A stretch of DNA of 64,000 nucleotides. It comes from Hyphococcus sp. GTDB lineage: Bacteria > Pseudomonadota > Alphaproteobacteria > Caulobacterales > Parvularculaceae. The DNA lies in NCBI GenBank assembly GCA_021604585.1, contig BQJG01000004.1, forward strand, positions 1 to 64,000, written 5' to 3'. Shown in pieces: positions 34,844-44,274 of the stretch. A program made the position numbers and the translations under genes. Below the pieces are notes generated by a model. That model saw only the letters and a list, made by a program, of their open reading frames with translations, searched no databases and was not told where the DNA came from. Each line of letters begins with the position of its first letter. Position 1 is the first letter of the stretch.

Positions 34844-35845
34844 TTAACGACCAGCTTCGTAAACGGCGCGTGCAATTGCCCGCGTAAGGCAGTCGGAAGC
34901 TGCGGCGCCAATTCGCGCCACAAGGCCGTGCCTGATTTGAGGTTCGTTTGATAGCTGGCGCGTAGCGGTTGCGATCGCGAAGACGATGTCGCCATCGAAG
35001 GCGGTGTGCGCTGGCCGAACAGCTCTGGCTATCCCGTCATGTGCCATCATGGCGATGCGTTTAGCCTCGTTATTGGTGAGGCCAGCATTTGTTGCGACAA
35101 TGGCGATTGTCGTGTTCGCGCCAGCTTGCATGCGCTGTGCAAGCCGCGACTTGTCGGGAAACGGCTCGGCATGTTCGCGAATTGTTGGCGGAGACTTGCC
35201 GCCAAATTCATTATCCATCTCATAGGGCCAAGCATGAAACGTCTCGCCATCGGCCATATACACTGAGCCGACAGGATTGGCGGCGACCAGCGCGCCGACT
35301 GTGAGATCATCTTCGAGCGTGAGTGATGCAGACCCAAGCCCGCCCTTCACAATGCCGGCCATAGCGCCGCGTCCTGCGCCAACGGATCCCAGAGCGAAAT
35401 CTGCGCTTGCGCTTCGCACCGCCTTTGCACCCAAGGCTCTGTAGGGCGGGGTTTCACCCCAGTCCTTGGCGCCGCCATTGGCGAGATCATACAATACGGC
35501 GGCTGGAACAATAGGAATCGCCGGTCCCTTATCGCCCAAGCGCAAGCCAACGCCATCAACGCATAAGGCACTCGCGGCGCCGTCAGCTGCGGCCAACCCA
35601 AAAACAGAGCCGCCGGTCAGAACAATCGCATCGGCGCGACCGACGAGATTTTCCGAAGCCAGCACTTCTGTCTCGCGCGTACCCGGCGCACCGCCGCGCA
35701 CATCCACCGCGGCGACAAATGCGTTTGCGCAGCGAAGGATCGTAACCCCGGTCTGGGCCTTTTCATCCGTCGCGTTGCCGACAGTAACTCCTTCGACATC
35801 TGTTATCAGATTTCGGGCGCCCGGTTTCAGGTTGTGGTCAGACAT
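34844..35845 (-). CDS. P1-family peptidase (DmpA-like aminopeptidase)
   Basis: A 333-residue member of the DmpA/P1 family, Ntn-like hydrolases that cleave themselves and then remove N-terminal residues from short peptides. The N-terminal part has ITDVEGVTVGN, TGVTILRC and LTGGSVFGLAAADGA. The likely self-cleavage site is in GANTTIAIVATNAGLTNNEA, with Thr as the new N-terminal nucleophile, where DmpA has Ser. I use the ATG at 35845, with GGAG six bases upstream, overlapping the ABC gene's stop by eight bases. As the last gene of a peptide-transporter operon, it may hydrolyse imported peptides. Confidence 0.87.
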   Translation of the reverse strand: MSDHNLKPGARNLITDVEGVTVGNATDEKAQTGVTILRCANAFVAAVDVRGGAPGTRETEVLASENLVGRADAIVLTGGSVFGLAAADGAASALCVDGVGLRLGDKGPAIPIVPAAVLYDLANGGAKDWGETPPYRALGAKAVRSASADFALGSVGAGRGAMAGIVKGGLGSASLTLEDDLTVGALVAANPVGSVYMADGETFHAWPYEMDNEFGGKSPPTIREHAEPFPDKSRLAQRMQAGANTTIAIVATNAGLTNNEAKRIAMMAHDGIARAVRPAHTAFDGDIVFAIATATRQLSNEPQIRHGLVARIGAAASDCLTRAIARAVYEAGR

Positions 35846-37454
35846 GAGATTCTCCGGCGGCAACGGCGTCCCGCCACCTTATCACAGGTGCGGCGGCAAT
35901 GAGACGCTTTGTATAATCTTCTTTTGGCGCGTCGAATATGCGCTTTGTCTCGCCGGTCTCCACGATTTTGCCGCTCTTCATAATCATCACCCGGTCTGTA
36001 ATGTCGCGGACGACGGATAAATCATGGGTGATGAACAATAATGAAATGGCCCGACTGTCCGACAGAGATTGCAGCAATTCAAGAATGTGGTTGCGCGATG
36101 CGATATCCAGCGCTGATGTCGCTTCATCAAGAACGATCAAATCCGGGTCGGTTGCAAGCGCTCTGGCGATTGCGATGCGCTGGCGCTGGCCGCCAGAGAA
36201 GGCGTGAGGATACTTTTCCAGAGCGTCGGCGCTAAGACCGACGCTTTCGATGAGCGTTGCAGCCCGCTCGTGCCTTTGAGCTGGCGACATTGGTTCATCA
36301 AGAAGGTGCAATGGCTCGGTCAGAATAGTGGAAATGCGCTGGCGCGGATTGAAACTCGAATAGGGATCCTGAAATACAATCTGAATTTTCCGGCGCACAC
36401 GCCTCATTGCGGCGTGTTCACGGTTCGGAAAATTTTCTCCCGCAATCGTCACACCTCCTGCAGAAATGGGATGAAGCCCCAGAAGCGCTTTTGCGATTGT
36501 CGACTTGCCGCATCCGGATTCGCCGACCAGACCCAGGTTTTCCCCTTTGCCAATTGTAAAATTGACTTCGTCCACTGCGCGAAAAACAGACGTCTTGCTG
36601 AACAGGGAAGGACGCGGATTGTTGTAATCGCAGGAAATACTGTGTGCCTGAAGCAGCGCTTCCGGTAGCTTCTGAGTAGGCGCATTTCTTGTGATCCGGG
36701 CCGGAATAAATTCTTTGGCGAGATCACTGGTGCTGTTGGAGTAAAAAGCATCAGCGCCGGGCTTCTCGACAATGGCGCCGGCTTTCATCACCGCAATATG
36801 GTCAGAGACGTGAGACACGACGGCAAGATCATGCGTAATGAGGAGTAAAGCGCACCCCTCCAGCTGTGCTAAATTTTTTAACAGGTCCAGAATTTCCGCC
36901 TGAGTCGTTACATCCAGCGCGGTCGTGGGTTCATCAGCAATCAGCACCATCGGTTTCATGGCGATGGCGATAGCGATCACAACGCGCTGGCGCTGTCCGC
37001 CTGAGAGTTCATGCGCATAGCGGTTGGGCGATACTTCATGAGCCGGCAATCCGGTTTTCGCCAGTGTGGATTGCGCCTTCGTCCAGGCTTGCGTGCGTGT
37101 CAGCTTTTCGTGCGTTAAGAATGCTTCAGCGACTTGTACGCCAATCGTCTGCAACGGGTTGAGCGCGGTCATAGGCTCTTGAAAAATCATCGCGACCTTG
37201 CGTCCGCGCAGGCTGCATCGCTTCTTCTCCGACGCCTTCAGCATGTCTTCGCCGTCGATCAAAATCTCGCCGGATATCGTTGCTGTTGATGGCGCCAGGC
37301 CCATCGCGGCTAAAGCTGTCATTGATTTGCCCGAACCGGATCGGCCAATCAGGCTGGTGATTTCACCTTGGCGTAACGAAAGGTCGATATCAGACAGAAT
37401 CTGAGACTCGCCGATCCGCAGTGACAGCTTGTTGATGACCAGCGCGTCGTTCAC
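35838..37454 (-). CDS. Peptide ABC transporter, tandem ATPase domains
   Basis: A 538-residue protein with two complete ABC ATPase domains, as in YejF, where DppD- and DppF-type subunits are fused. Domain 1 has Walker A GRSGSGKS, signature LSGGQRQR and VLIADEPTTALD; domain 2 has GESGCGKS, FSGGQRQR and LIVLDEATSALD. The second domain's start resembles DppF (RAVDEVNFTIGKGENLGLVGESG). It energises uptake of oligopeptides or similar substrates. The GTG start overlaps the permease stop (GTGA). Confidence 0.95.
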   Translation of the reverse strand: MNDALVINKLSLRIGESQILSDIDLSLRQGEITSLIGRSGSGKSMTALAAMGLAPSTATISGEILIDGEDMLKASEKKRCSLRGRKVAMIFQEPMTALNPLQTIGVQVAEAFLTHEKLTRTQAWTKAQSTLAKTGLPAHEVSPNRYAHELSGGQRQRVVIAIAIAMKPMVLIADEPTTALDVTTQAEILDLLKNLAQLEGCALLLITHDLAVVSHVSDHIAVMKAGAIVEKPGADAFYSNSTSDLAKEFIPARITRNAPTQKLPEALLQAHSISCDYNNPRPSLFSKTSVFRAVDEVNFTIGKGENLGLVGESGCGKSTIAKALLGLHPISAGGVTIAGENFPNREHAAMRRVRRKIQIVFQDPYSSFNPRQRISTILTEPLHLLDEPMSPAQRHERAATLIESVGLSADALEKYPHAFSGGQRQRIAIARALATDPDLIVLDEATSALDIASRNHILELLQSLSDSRAISLLFITHDLSVVRDITDRVMIMKSGKIVETGETKRIFDAPKEDYTKRLIAAAPVIRWRDAVAAGESHV

Positions 37455-38296
37455 ATCAGACCTGTAATCCGGTGCGGATCAAACTGGCGGCGCAAGCCAT
37501 CGCCCAGCAGGTTTAATCCGAGCACAAAAGTAAAGATCGCCAGGCCCGGAAACAGGGCAAGCCACGGGGCAAAGCTTACCATAGTCTGGCTTTCGGCAAG
37601 CATGCGCCCCCAACTTGGTGTCGGCGGTTGTGCGCCGAGTCCCACATAGGAGAGGGCTGCTTCCGCCAAAACCGCCAGCGAGAATTGCACCGTTGCTTGC
37701 ACGATCAGGATAGCGGCGATGTTTGGCAAGACATGTTTGATGGCGATGCGCATTTGGCTATTGCCCGCCGTCCGTGCGCTTAACACATAATTGCGAGTCC
37801 AAATGGGCAAGGCCGCGCCGCGCGTTACGCGTGCGAATACGGGAATATTAAACACGCCGATGGCGATCACCGCGTTCATTGCGCCGGGGCCGTACACAGC
37901 GGTGATCAAAATCGCGAGAATGATCGCAGGGAAAGCAAATACCAGATCGCTTCCGCGCATGATTAGGTCTTCGAGCGTCCCACCGGTTGCGGAAGCCAGC
38001 AATCCAAGCGGCGCGCCAATCAAAAGGCCAAAACAAACGGCGAAGAGTGCTACAATGATTGTCGTGCGGGCGCCGACGATAATCATCGACAAGACATCGC
38101 GGCCCAGCGGGTTCGTTCCAAACCAATGCAGCGGTGACGGCGCCGCCAGTCGCGCATCAACGTTTAACGCTGTCACGTCAAACGGAGTCCAAAACAAGGA
38201 GACAAGGGCGGCAAGCACGAACAATACGACAATCAGCGCACCAAGAAGCGTTGGTCTGTCGCGTTTGGAAATAGAGTTTAGCGTGAGGACGATCAT
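37451..38296 (-). CDS. Peptide ABC transporter permease (DppC/YejE type)
   Basis: A 281-residue inner-membrane permease with the N-terminal OppC-type segment and a BPD_transp_1 domain. The LGTDxLGRD-like motif is present as FGTNPLGRDVLSMII, and the EAA loop reads RTAGNSQMRIAIKHVLPN. AGGA in GGAGGAAAACA precedes the ATG, which overlaps the stop of the upstream binding protein-permease fusion (ATGA). Confidence 0.94.
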   Translation of the reverse strand: MIVLTLNSISKRDRPTLLGALIVVLFVLAALVSLFWTPFDVTALNVDARLAAPSPLHWFGTNPLGRDVLSMIIVGARTTIIVALFAVCFGLLIGAPLGLLASATGGTLEDLIMRGSDLVFAFPAIILAILITAVYGPGAMNAVIAIGVFNIPVFARVTRGAALPIWTRNYVLSARTAGNSQMRIAIKHVLPNIAAILIVQATVQFSLAVLAEAALSYVGLGAQPPTPSWGRMLAESQTMVSFAPWLALFPGLAIFTFVLGLNLLGDGLRRQFDPHRITGLM

Positions 38297-40860
38297 TGTT
38301 TTCCTCCGCTCGCATGCAAACGCGGATCGACAATCGCGTAGGCGAGGTCGATGAGGAATGAAATGGTGACGACGGTGAACACAAGCACCATGACGACGCT
38401 TTCAACGACGATTAAGTCGCGCTGCGCGATGCTTTGAAAGACAAGGCGCCCCAGTCCGGGAAGGTAGAACACGTTTTCGATGATCACGCCGCCAGCAATC
38501 AGAAACGCAAACTGCAAACCGAGAATGGTGAGTACGGGAATGAGAGCATTTCGTAAGGCGTGGCCAATCATCGTCTCTCGCCGGGAAAGGCCCTTGGCGC
38601 GCGCGGTGCGGATGTAGTCTTCGCGAAGCGTTTCCAGCGTCGCTGAACGCATGATTTGCGTGAGGATTGCAGCTTGCGGAAGTGCTAGCGCAATGGCGGG
38701 CAAGAGCAGGGATTTCAGTGCAGACCATAAGCCTGCATCCCAGCCGGGAAAACCGCCTGCAGAAAACCAACGCAACGATACGGCGAAGATCATCACCAAA
38801 AGGATGGCCAACCAGAAGTTTGGAATGGCGACGCCTGCTTGCGCCGCCGCCAGGATCGCCTTGCCGCTTTTGCGGGTGCGCCGGGAAGCGGCGGCGAGAC
38901 CGGCGGGAATGCCAATGGCGGTTGAGAGGATAAACGCCATGATCGCAAGCGGCAGCGATACCCAGATGCGTTCCGCCATTAAATCTGCAACCGGCGTTCG
39001 GTACGTGTAACTTGTGCCGAAGTCGCCAGAAACGACGCCGCCAATCCAGCTTGTATAGCGGGCAAGCAAAGATTTATTGAGACCGAGTTCCGCCTTCAGC
39101 GCCGCCACAGCTTCGGGATTTGCATTGAGGCCCATCATGAAGGCCGCTGGATCGCCTGGAACCACTTCTATTAAAAGAAAAATGATAAGCGAAGCCGCAA
39201 TTAGCGTCATTACCATCGACAATGCGCGTCCGGCGAGAAATGCCGGGCTCGCCTTCGCAAATATTGCGACGATGGCAAAGGCCGCGCCGATGAATGCAAA
39301 AATCGGCCAGAGCGGCAGTCGCGCATGCGGATCGGCGCCGTTCGATATTATTGGCGCCCGCCCGGATATATCGGTGCGGGTGAAGTCATTCGCCTGAACG
39401 GGCGCATTGGCCCACACGCCAGTCACATCTTTATTCCAGACCGCGATTTTGGGGCCCGATGCAATAAAGACGTTTACCGCATCATCGGCGATGATGGTTT
39501 GCGCTTCGCGGAAAAGCCGGTCGCGTTCGCTCTCATCACTTTCCTGCCTCAGTCGCGTGATGACCTGATTGAAAGCGTCATTGTGGTACTGAAAATAGTA
39601 GTTGTTCCGGGCATAGATATCGATGTCGAGCGGCTCCGTATGCGAAACGATCGTCAGGTCGAAATTCTTGTTCGTGAAAACCTGATCCAGCCATTGCGCC
39701 CATTCGATATTGCGGATTTCGACCTTAACACCCACCGCTTCGAGTTGCGCAGCAACGACTTCGCCGCCGCGTCGCGCATAAGCGGGAGGAGGGAGTGTCA
39801 GCGTCGTTGAAAAGCCGTTTGGATAACCGGCTTCCGCCAGCAAACGGCGCGCCATTTCCGGGTCATAGGGGTACTTGTTCGTGAGATCGACATAAGCGGG
39901 GTGATGCGGCGGGAAGTGGCTGCCGATTGGCGTTCCAAATCCGAACAATCCGGCATTTATGATGGCCTGTTTGTCGATGGCGTGATTAAGGGCCCGGCGC
40001 ACCCGAATATCATTGAATGGCGCCTCGCCATTATTGATCGCCAGGATCATTTCGCCTTCGCCGGTGCCGCTAACAATCTTGAAACGGTTGTCCCGTTCGA
40101 TGAGCGACAGGTTTTCCGGCGCCGGGTAGTTTGGAAAGCCGTCAACATCGCCGGCCATCAAGGCCGCGAAAGCGGCGGTTGGGTCTGGCACAAAAATAAA
40201 ATTAATCTGATCAAGTGCAGCTGCCGCGCCCCAGTAGTCTTCATTACGGATAAGGGAGACCGATGCACCCTTACGCCAGCGCCTGAATTTGAAGGGGCCG
40301 GTGCCGACAGGATTAACCGCGTTTACGGCGGCGCTCTCAGGGGAGACGATAACCGCATCTCCCCAGCCTAAGAATGTAGTGAATGCGCCGACGGGCTCTT
40401 TCAATATGATACGAATGGCATGGGTGTCTGTAGCGCGAACATCTTCAATCAGTTCAAACAGGGACCGCTGTGCATTCGTTGAACTTGGCGCTTTGGCGCG
40501 ATTGAAGGTGAAGACGACATCATTGGCGTCGAATTCTGTTCCGTCATGAAACTGCACATTGTGGCGGAGTTGAAAGTCATAGGTGCGGCCGTCGCCGGAA
40601 ACCGTCCAGCTTTCAGCTAGCAATGGCGAAACGGACCCGTCTTCATTGATGCGAGTCAGGCCCTCAAAGATGTTGGCGTAGACGATTTCGTCGATCGCTG
40701 CCGCAGCGCCGCTCGTAGGATCAAGGTTAGGCGGCTCCAGCTGGATGCCGACATTCAGCGCGCCGGCCGCCAGCGCGTGGCCGGTGATCATCATCGCCAT
40801 CAGCGCCGCATAAGCGGCGCGATGAACTAGAGTGCGAATGAGTGCGGCGATCGCCAGCAT
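38293..40860 (-). CDS. Fused peptide-binding protein and ABC permease (DppA-DppB type)
   Basis: An 855-residue fusion of two subunits that are normally separate. Residues 1 to about 505 are a family 5 solute-binding protein: a signal or anchor segment ending HALAAG, then GVQLEPPNLDP-like NVGIQLEPPNLDP, DGRTYDFQLRHNVQFHDGTEFDANDVVFTF-type blocks and GTGPFKFRRWRKG. An extra membrane segment (about 515-535) leads into a DppB-type permease from about residue 543: LIEVVPGDPA, DFGTSYTYRTPV, an EAA loop (RTARAKGLSRRETMIGHALRNALIP) and GGVIIENVFYLPGLG. No stop or frameshift interrupts the frame, and AAGGA precedes the ATG. The design tethers the receptor to its own channel. Confidence 0.92.
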   Translation of the reverse strand: MLAIAALIRTLVHRAAYAALMAMMITGHALAAGALNVGIQLEPPNLDPTSGAAAAIDEIVYANIFEGLTRINEDGSVSPLLAESWTVSGDGRTYDFQLRHNVQFHDGTEFDANDVVFTFNRAKAPSSTNAQRSLFELIEDVRATDTHAIRIILKEPVGAFTTFLGWGDAVIVSPESAAVNAVNPVGTGPFKFRRWRKGASVSLIRNEDYWGAAAALDQINFIFVPDPTAAFAALMAGDVDGFPNYPAPENLSLIERDNRFKIVSGTGEGEMILAINNGEAPFNDIRVRRALNHAIDKQAIINAGLFGFGTPIGSHFPPHHPAYVDLTNKYPYDPEMARRLLAEAGYPNGFSTTLTLPPPAYARRGGEVVAAQLEAVGVKVEIRNIEWAQWLDQVFTNKNFDLTIVSHTEPLDIDIYARNNYYFQYHNDAFNQVITRLRQESDESERDRLFREAQTIIADDAVNVFIASGPKIAVWNKDVTGVWANAPVQANDFTRTDISGRAPIISNGADPHARLPLWPIFAFIGAAFAIVAIFAKASPAFLAGRALSMVMTLIAASLIIFLLIEVVPGDPAAFMMGLNANPEAVAALKAELGLNKSLLARYTSWIGGVVSGDFGTSYTYRTPVADLMAERIWVSLPLAIMAFILSTAIGIPAGLAAASRRTRKSGKAILAAAQAGVAIPNFWLAILLVMIFAVSLRWFSAGGFPGWDAGLWSALKSLLLPAIALALPQAAILTQIMRSATLETLREDYIRTARAKGLSRRETMIGHALRNALIPVLTILGLQFAFLIAGGVIIENVFYLPGLGRLVFQSIAQRDLIVVESVVMVLVFTVVTISFLIDLAYAIVDPRLHASGGKQ

Positions 40861-40869
40861 CCGTATTCC

Positions 40870-41745
40870 TTATGGCCATTTCGCCAGAGGGGGGAGCGAC
40901 GACAAAATGGAGTCCACATTGCCGCCGGTCTTCAGGCCAAAAGTTGTGCCGCGATCATACAGCAGGTTGAATTCCGCGTACCGACCTCGCTGGATGAGCT
41001 GCTTTTCGCGATCGTCATCCGTCCACGGTTGGTCCATTCGCTTGGCGACCAGAGCCGGATAAATGTTTAGGAAAGCGCGTCCAACATCCTGCGTGAATGC
41101 AAAGTCTTTGTCCCAGTCGCCAGAGTCATGCCGGTCATAGAAAATCCCGCCGACGCCGCGCGGTTCATTCCGGTGCGGTAGGTGGAAATACTCGTCGCAC
41201 CATTTTTTGAATTTCGGAAAGTATTCAGCGCTGTGGGCGTCGCAAGCTGACTTCATCGCTTCGTGAAACGCCAACGTGTCTTCATGAGTCTCTGTTCGGT
41301 AATTGGGATGCATGGGGTTCAAATCGCCGCCGCCGCCAAACCAGCATCTCGTCGTCACGATCATGCGCGTGTTCATATGCGCGGCTGGGGCATGCGGGTT
41401 GCGCGGATGCGCGATCAGCGACACGCCGGATGCCCAGAAACGCGGATCTTCCTCGGCGCCAGGAATTTGTTTGCGGAATTCTTCGGAGAATTCGCCGTAG
41501 ACGGTTGATGTATGGATGCCGACTTTTTCAAAGACACGGCCATGCAGCATGCCCATGACGCCGCCGCCTTGATCTTCGCCGCCATCGCCCCGGGTCCAAA
41601 CGGTTTTCTCAAACCGGCCTGGCGGCATGTCGGCGTAGAGAGCGCCGGCTTCGTCTTCGATCCGCTCGAATGCTGCGCAAAGGTTTTCCCGCAAGCCCTC
41701 GAACCAGGTCTTGGCGAGACCCTTTCGATTTTCGATGTCCGTCAT
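40870..41745 (-). CDS. hemF: Aerobic coproporphyrinogen III oxidase
   Basis: HemF uses oxygen to decarboxylate coproporphyrinogen III to protoporphyrinogen IX in haem synthesis. The 291-residue product shows MIVTTRCWFGGGGDLNP, HRNEPRGVGGIFYD and the C-terminal RGRYAEFNLLYDRGTTFGLKTGG, all diagnostic. The start is the ATG at 41745, overlapping the trmL stop as ATGA; a TTG at 41757 would only add residues from the trmL end. It sits mid-operon between trmL and the peptide transporter genes. Confidence 0.97.
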   Translation of the reverse strand: MTDIENRKGLAKTWFEGLRENLCAAFERIEDEAGALYADMPPGRFEKTVWTRGDGGEDQGGGVMGMLHGRVFEKVGIHTSTVYGEFSEEFRKQIPGAEEDPRFWASGVSLIAHPRNPHAPAAHMNTRMIVTTRCWFGGGGDLNPMHPNYRTETHEDTLAFHEAMKSACDAHSAEYFPKFKKWCDEYFHLPHRNEPRGVGGIFYDRHDSGDWDKDFAFTQDVGRAFLNIYPALVAKRMDQPWTDDDREKQLIQRGRYAEFNLLYDRGTTFGLKTGGNVDSILSSLPPLAKWP

Positions 41746-42194
41746 CCCTGATCCCAACCAATCTGGCGTCTTGCTTCCGCCAGCGTCACCGCCGCCGCTA
41801 CATGAACATTGAGGGAGCGCACGCCGGGCGCCAAGGGAATCCGGAGCCGTGCATGGGCGGCGGCATGCACCTCATCCGGAGCGCCAGCGCTTTCCCGGCC
41901 CATGAGGATGATGTCGCCTGGGGAAAACTCAAAGCGCCAGATCGTCTCCTCTGCGGCTGTGGTCAGCAGGATCAATCGGCTATCGGCAATGGTTTCCAAA
42001 AAGGCCTGCCAGCCTGAATGGGCCTTTGGCGAAGCACTGGAGCCGTAATCCATCGCCACTCTTCGGACCTCGCGCGAATCCAGCGGAAACCCGCAGGGTT
42101 CGATCACGTCGATTTGGGCGCCGAAACAGGCCGCGGCGCGAATCGCCGCGCCTACATTTTGGGGAATATCGGGCTGGTACAGAGCAAGGCGCAT
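41742..42194 (-). CDS. trmL: tRNA (cytidine/uridine-34-2'-O)-methyltransferase
   Basis: TrmL methylates the 2'-OH of the wobble nucleotide of leucine tRNAs. The 150-residue SPOUT protein has LYQPDIPQNVGAAIRAAACFG (N-terminal motif), LMGRESAGAPDEVH (SAM-binding trefoil knot) and RIPLAPGVRSLNVHVAAAVTLAEA (motif 3). It is the first gene of a minus-strand operon of six genes, trmL-hemF-fusion-permease-ATPase-P1 peptidase. Confidence 0.95.
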   Translation of the reverse strand: MRLALYQPDIPQNVGAAIRAAACFGAQIDVIEPCGFPLDSREVRRVAMDYGSSASPKAHSGWQAFLETIADSRLILLTTAAEETIWRFEFSPGDIILMGRESAGAPDEVHAAAHARLRIPLAPGVRSLNVHVAAAVTLAEARRQIGWDQG

Positions 42195-42344
42195 GTGGAT
42201 GTTTTTACACGAATTTCCGCAAATGTCGCCACGCTACAGCGACGCTAGGCCGCAGCGCTTCGTCGCCTAGACTTTGTACATAGGACATGTCAAACACCGC
42301 GCGATTCTTCTTGTTTGGGGCGCAATTTCCAAGGGCATAGAGCC

Positions 42345-42959
42345 ATGACGACATCCAACGTAGGCCATAGCGGCGACGTAAGCGAAGACGGCGAGCCAAC
42401 TCGCCGCGATTTTATTCATATTTTTGGCGCGATGACTGCCGCCGCCGGCGCTGGCGCCGTTCTCTGGCCGCTGGTGAGTCAGATGAATCCGGACGCTTCG
42501 GTGTTGGCGCTGTCCACAAAAGATGTGGATTTATCATCTGTAGAAGTCGGTCAGGCCATTAAGATCATGTGGCAGGGCAAGCCGGTCTTCATTCGTCATC
42601 GTACGCCGGAAGAGATTAGGGAAGCTGAAGAAACGCCGCTCTCTGCGCTGAAAGATGACGTAGCGCGCAATGACAACTTAACTGGCAAGGAAGAAGCGAC
42701 TGATGCTTCCCGCGTCACCGCTTCTGACGGCGTTGCAAGACCGGAATGGTTGATCCTGGTCGGCGTCTGCACCCATTTGGGCTGCATTCCGCTCGGCACA
42801 AGCGCCGGCGAAAATCGTGGCGACTATAATGGCTGGTTCTGTCCTTGCCACGGGTCGCACTACGATCTTGCCGGCCGTATTCGCAAAGGTCCAGCGCCGC
42901 AGAATCTTGAGGTGCCGACATACCAGTTCGTTTCCGACACAGTCGTCAAAATCGGCTAG
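42345..42959 (+). CDS. petA: Ubiquinol-cytochrome c reductase Rieske iron-sulfur subunit
   Basis: The Rieske subunit passes an electron from ubiquinol to cytochrome c1. The 204-residue product has a twin-arginine motif (TRRDFIHIFGAM), a membrane anchor, and the 2Fe-2S ligand boxes CTHLGCIPLG (about residues 142-151) and CPCHGSHYD (about 167-175). The sequence between them, SAGENRGDYNGWF, is typical of proteobacterial PetA. The ATG at 42345 follows AAGGG by nine bases; an in-frame start at 42315 is less likely. petB follows 16 bases downstream. Confidence 0.96.
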   Translation: MTTSNVGHSGDVSEDGEPTRRDFIHIFGAMTAAAGAGAVLWPLVSQMNPDASVLALSTKDVDLSSVEVGQAIKIMWQGKPVFIRHRTPEEIREAEETPLSALKDDVARNDNLTGKEEATDASRVTASDGVARPEWLILVGVCTHLGCIPLGTSAGENRGDYNGWFCPCHGSHYDLAGRIRKGPAPQNLEVPTYQFVSDTVVKIG

Positions 42960-42975
42960 GCAGAGCGAGAATAAG

Positions 42976-44268
42976 ATGAGCCACGCTTCTACATACAAGC
43001 CGTCAACCGGCATCGAGAAATGGCTGGACAAGCGCCTGCCGATCGTCCGCTTCGGCGCGGATTTCATGGAATTCCCGACGCCAAAGAATCTCAACTACTG
43101 GTGGACTTTCGGCGCGATCCTCGCTGTGATGCTGGTCGTTCAGATCATCACTGGCATCGTGCTCGCCATGCACTACACGCCGCATACGTCCATGGCCTTC
43201 GCCAGCGTCGAACACATCATGCGTGACGTAAATTATGGCTGGCTGCTCCGCTACATTCACTCCAACGGCGCGGCGATGTTCTTTATCGCGGTCTACATTC
43301 ACATGTTCCGCGGCCTCTATTACGGCTCATATAAAGAGCCGCGTGAAGTCGTGTGGATGCTTGGCGTTGTCATCTTCCTGTTGATGATGGCGACGGCGTT
43401 TATGGGCTATGTTTTACCCTGGGGTCAGATGTCCTATTGGGGCGCGACAGTTATTACGAACCTGTTCTCGGCGATCCCGGTTGTGGGCGAATCGATCCGC
43501 ACGCTGCTTTGGGGCGGGTTCTCGGTCGACAATCCGACGCTGAACCGCTTCTTCTCGCTGCATTACTTGCTGCCATTCGCGATCTTCGGCGTTGTCGCGC
43601 TGCACATCTGGGCGTTCCACACCTCGGGCAACAACAATCCGTCCGGCGTGGAAATCAAAGACGTGAAAAAAGACGCCGTACCGTTCCACCCATATTACAC
43701 TGTAAAAGACGCATTCGGCATTGTGGTCTTCCTGATCCTGTTTGCAGTGTTCGTCTTCTTCAATCCGAACGGCATGGGCCACCCGGATAACTATATCGAG
43801 GCGAACCCGCTTTCGACGCCGGCCTCGATTGTTCCGGAATGGTACTTCCTGCCATTCTACGCGATCCTGCGCGCGATCACCTTCGACATCGGACCGATCT
43901 CGTCCAAGCTCGGCGGCGTTATGGCGATGTTCTCGTCGATCCTCATCTTGTTCGTTTTGCCCTGGCTCGACACATCGAAGGTTCGTTCGATGCGTTATCG
44001 TCCGGTGGCGCGGATGTGGTTCTTCCTGTTCGTCATCGCCTGCATCGCGCTTGGATGGCTCGGCGGCAAACCAGCCGAAGGCACCTATGTCATGTATGCG
44101 CAGATCGCGACCGCCTATTACTTCGCGTTCTTCCTGATCATTCTGCCATTGCTTGGCATTCTGGAAACGCCAAAACCATTGCCGCGATCGATTTCAGAAT
44201 CGGTGCTGCAAAAATCTGAGAAGCTAGAGTCTTCCGCCGCGCCCGGCGCGCCAGTGGCTGCGGAATAG
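42976..44268 (+). CDS. petB: Cytochrome b of the bc1 complex
   Basis: The 430-residue cytochrome b carries both haems and the quinol/quinone sites of complex III in the inner membrane. Visible blocks include FPTPKNLNYWWTFG, the haem-binding helices (YIHSNGAAMFFIAVYIHMFRGLYYG and LHIWAFHTSGNNNP), the quinol-site motif VPEWYF and GYVLPWGQMSYWGA. The ATG at 42976 is used; the longer frame from 42817 lies within petA. Cytochrome c1 is a separate gene, unlike the fused b-c1 gene of many Rhizobiales. Confidence 0.97.
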   Translation: MSHASTYKPSTGIEKWLDKRLPIVRFGADFMEFPTPKNLNYWWTFGAILAVMLVVQIITGIVLAMHYTPHTSMAFASVEHIMRDVNYGWLLRYIHSNGAAMFFIAVYIHMFRGLYYGSYKEPREVVWMLGVVIFLLMMATAFMGYVLPWGQMSYWGATVITNLFSAIPVVGESIRTLLWGGFSVDNPTLNRFFSLHYLLPFAIFGVVALHIWAFHTSGNNNPSGVEIKDVKKDAVPFHPYYTVKDAFGIVVFLILFAVFVFFNPNGMGHPDNYIEANPLSTPASIVPEWYFLPFYAILRAITFDIGPISSKLGGVMAMFSSILILFVLPWLDTSKVRSMRYRPVARMWFFLFVIACIALGWLGGKPAEGTYVMYAQIATAYYFAFFLIILPLLGILETPKPLPRSISESVLQKSEKLESSAAPGAPVAAE

Positions 44269-44274
44269 GGGGCG

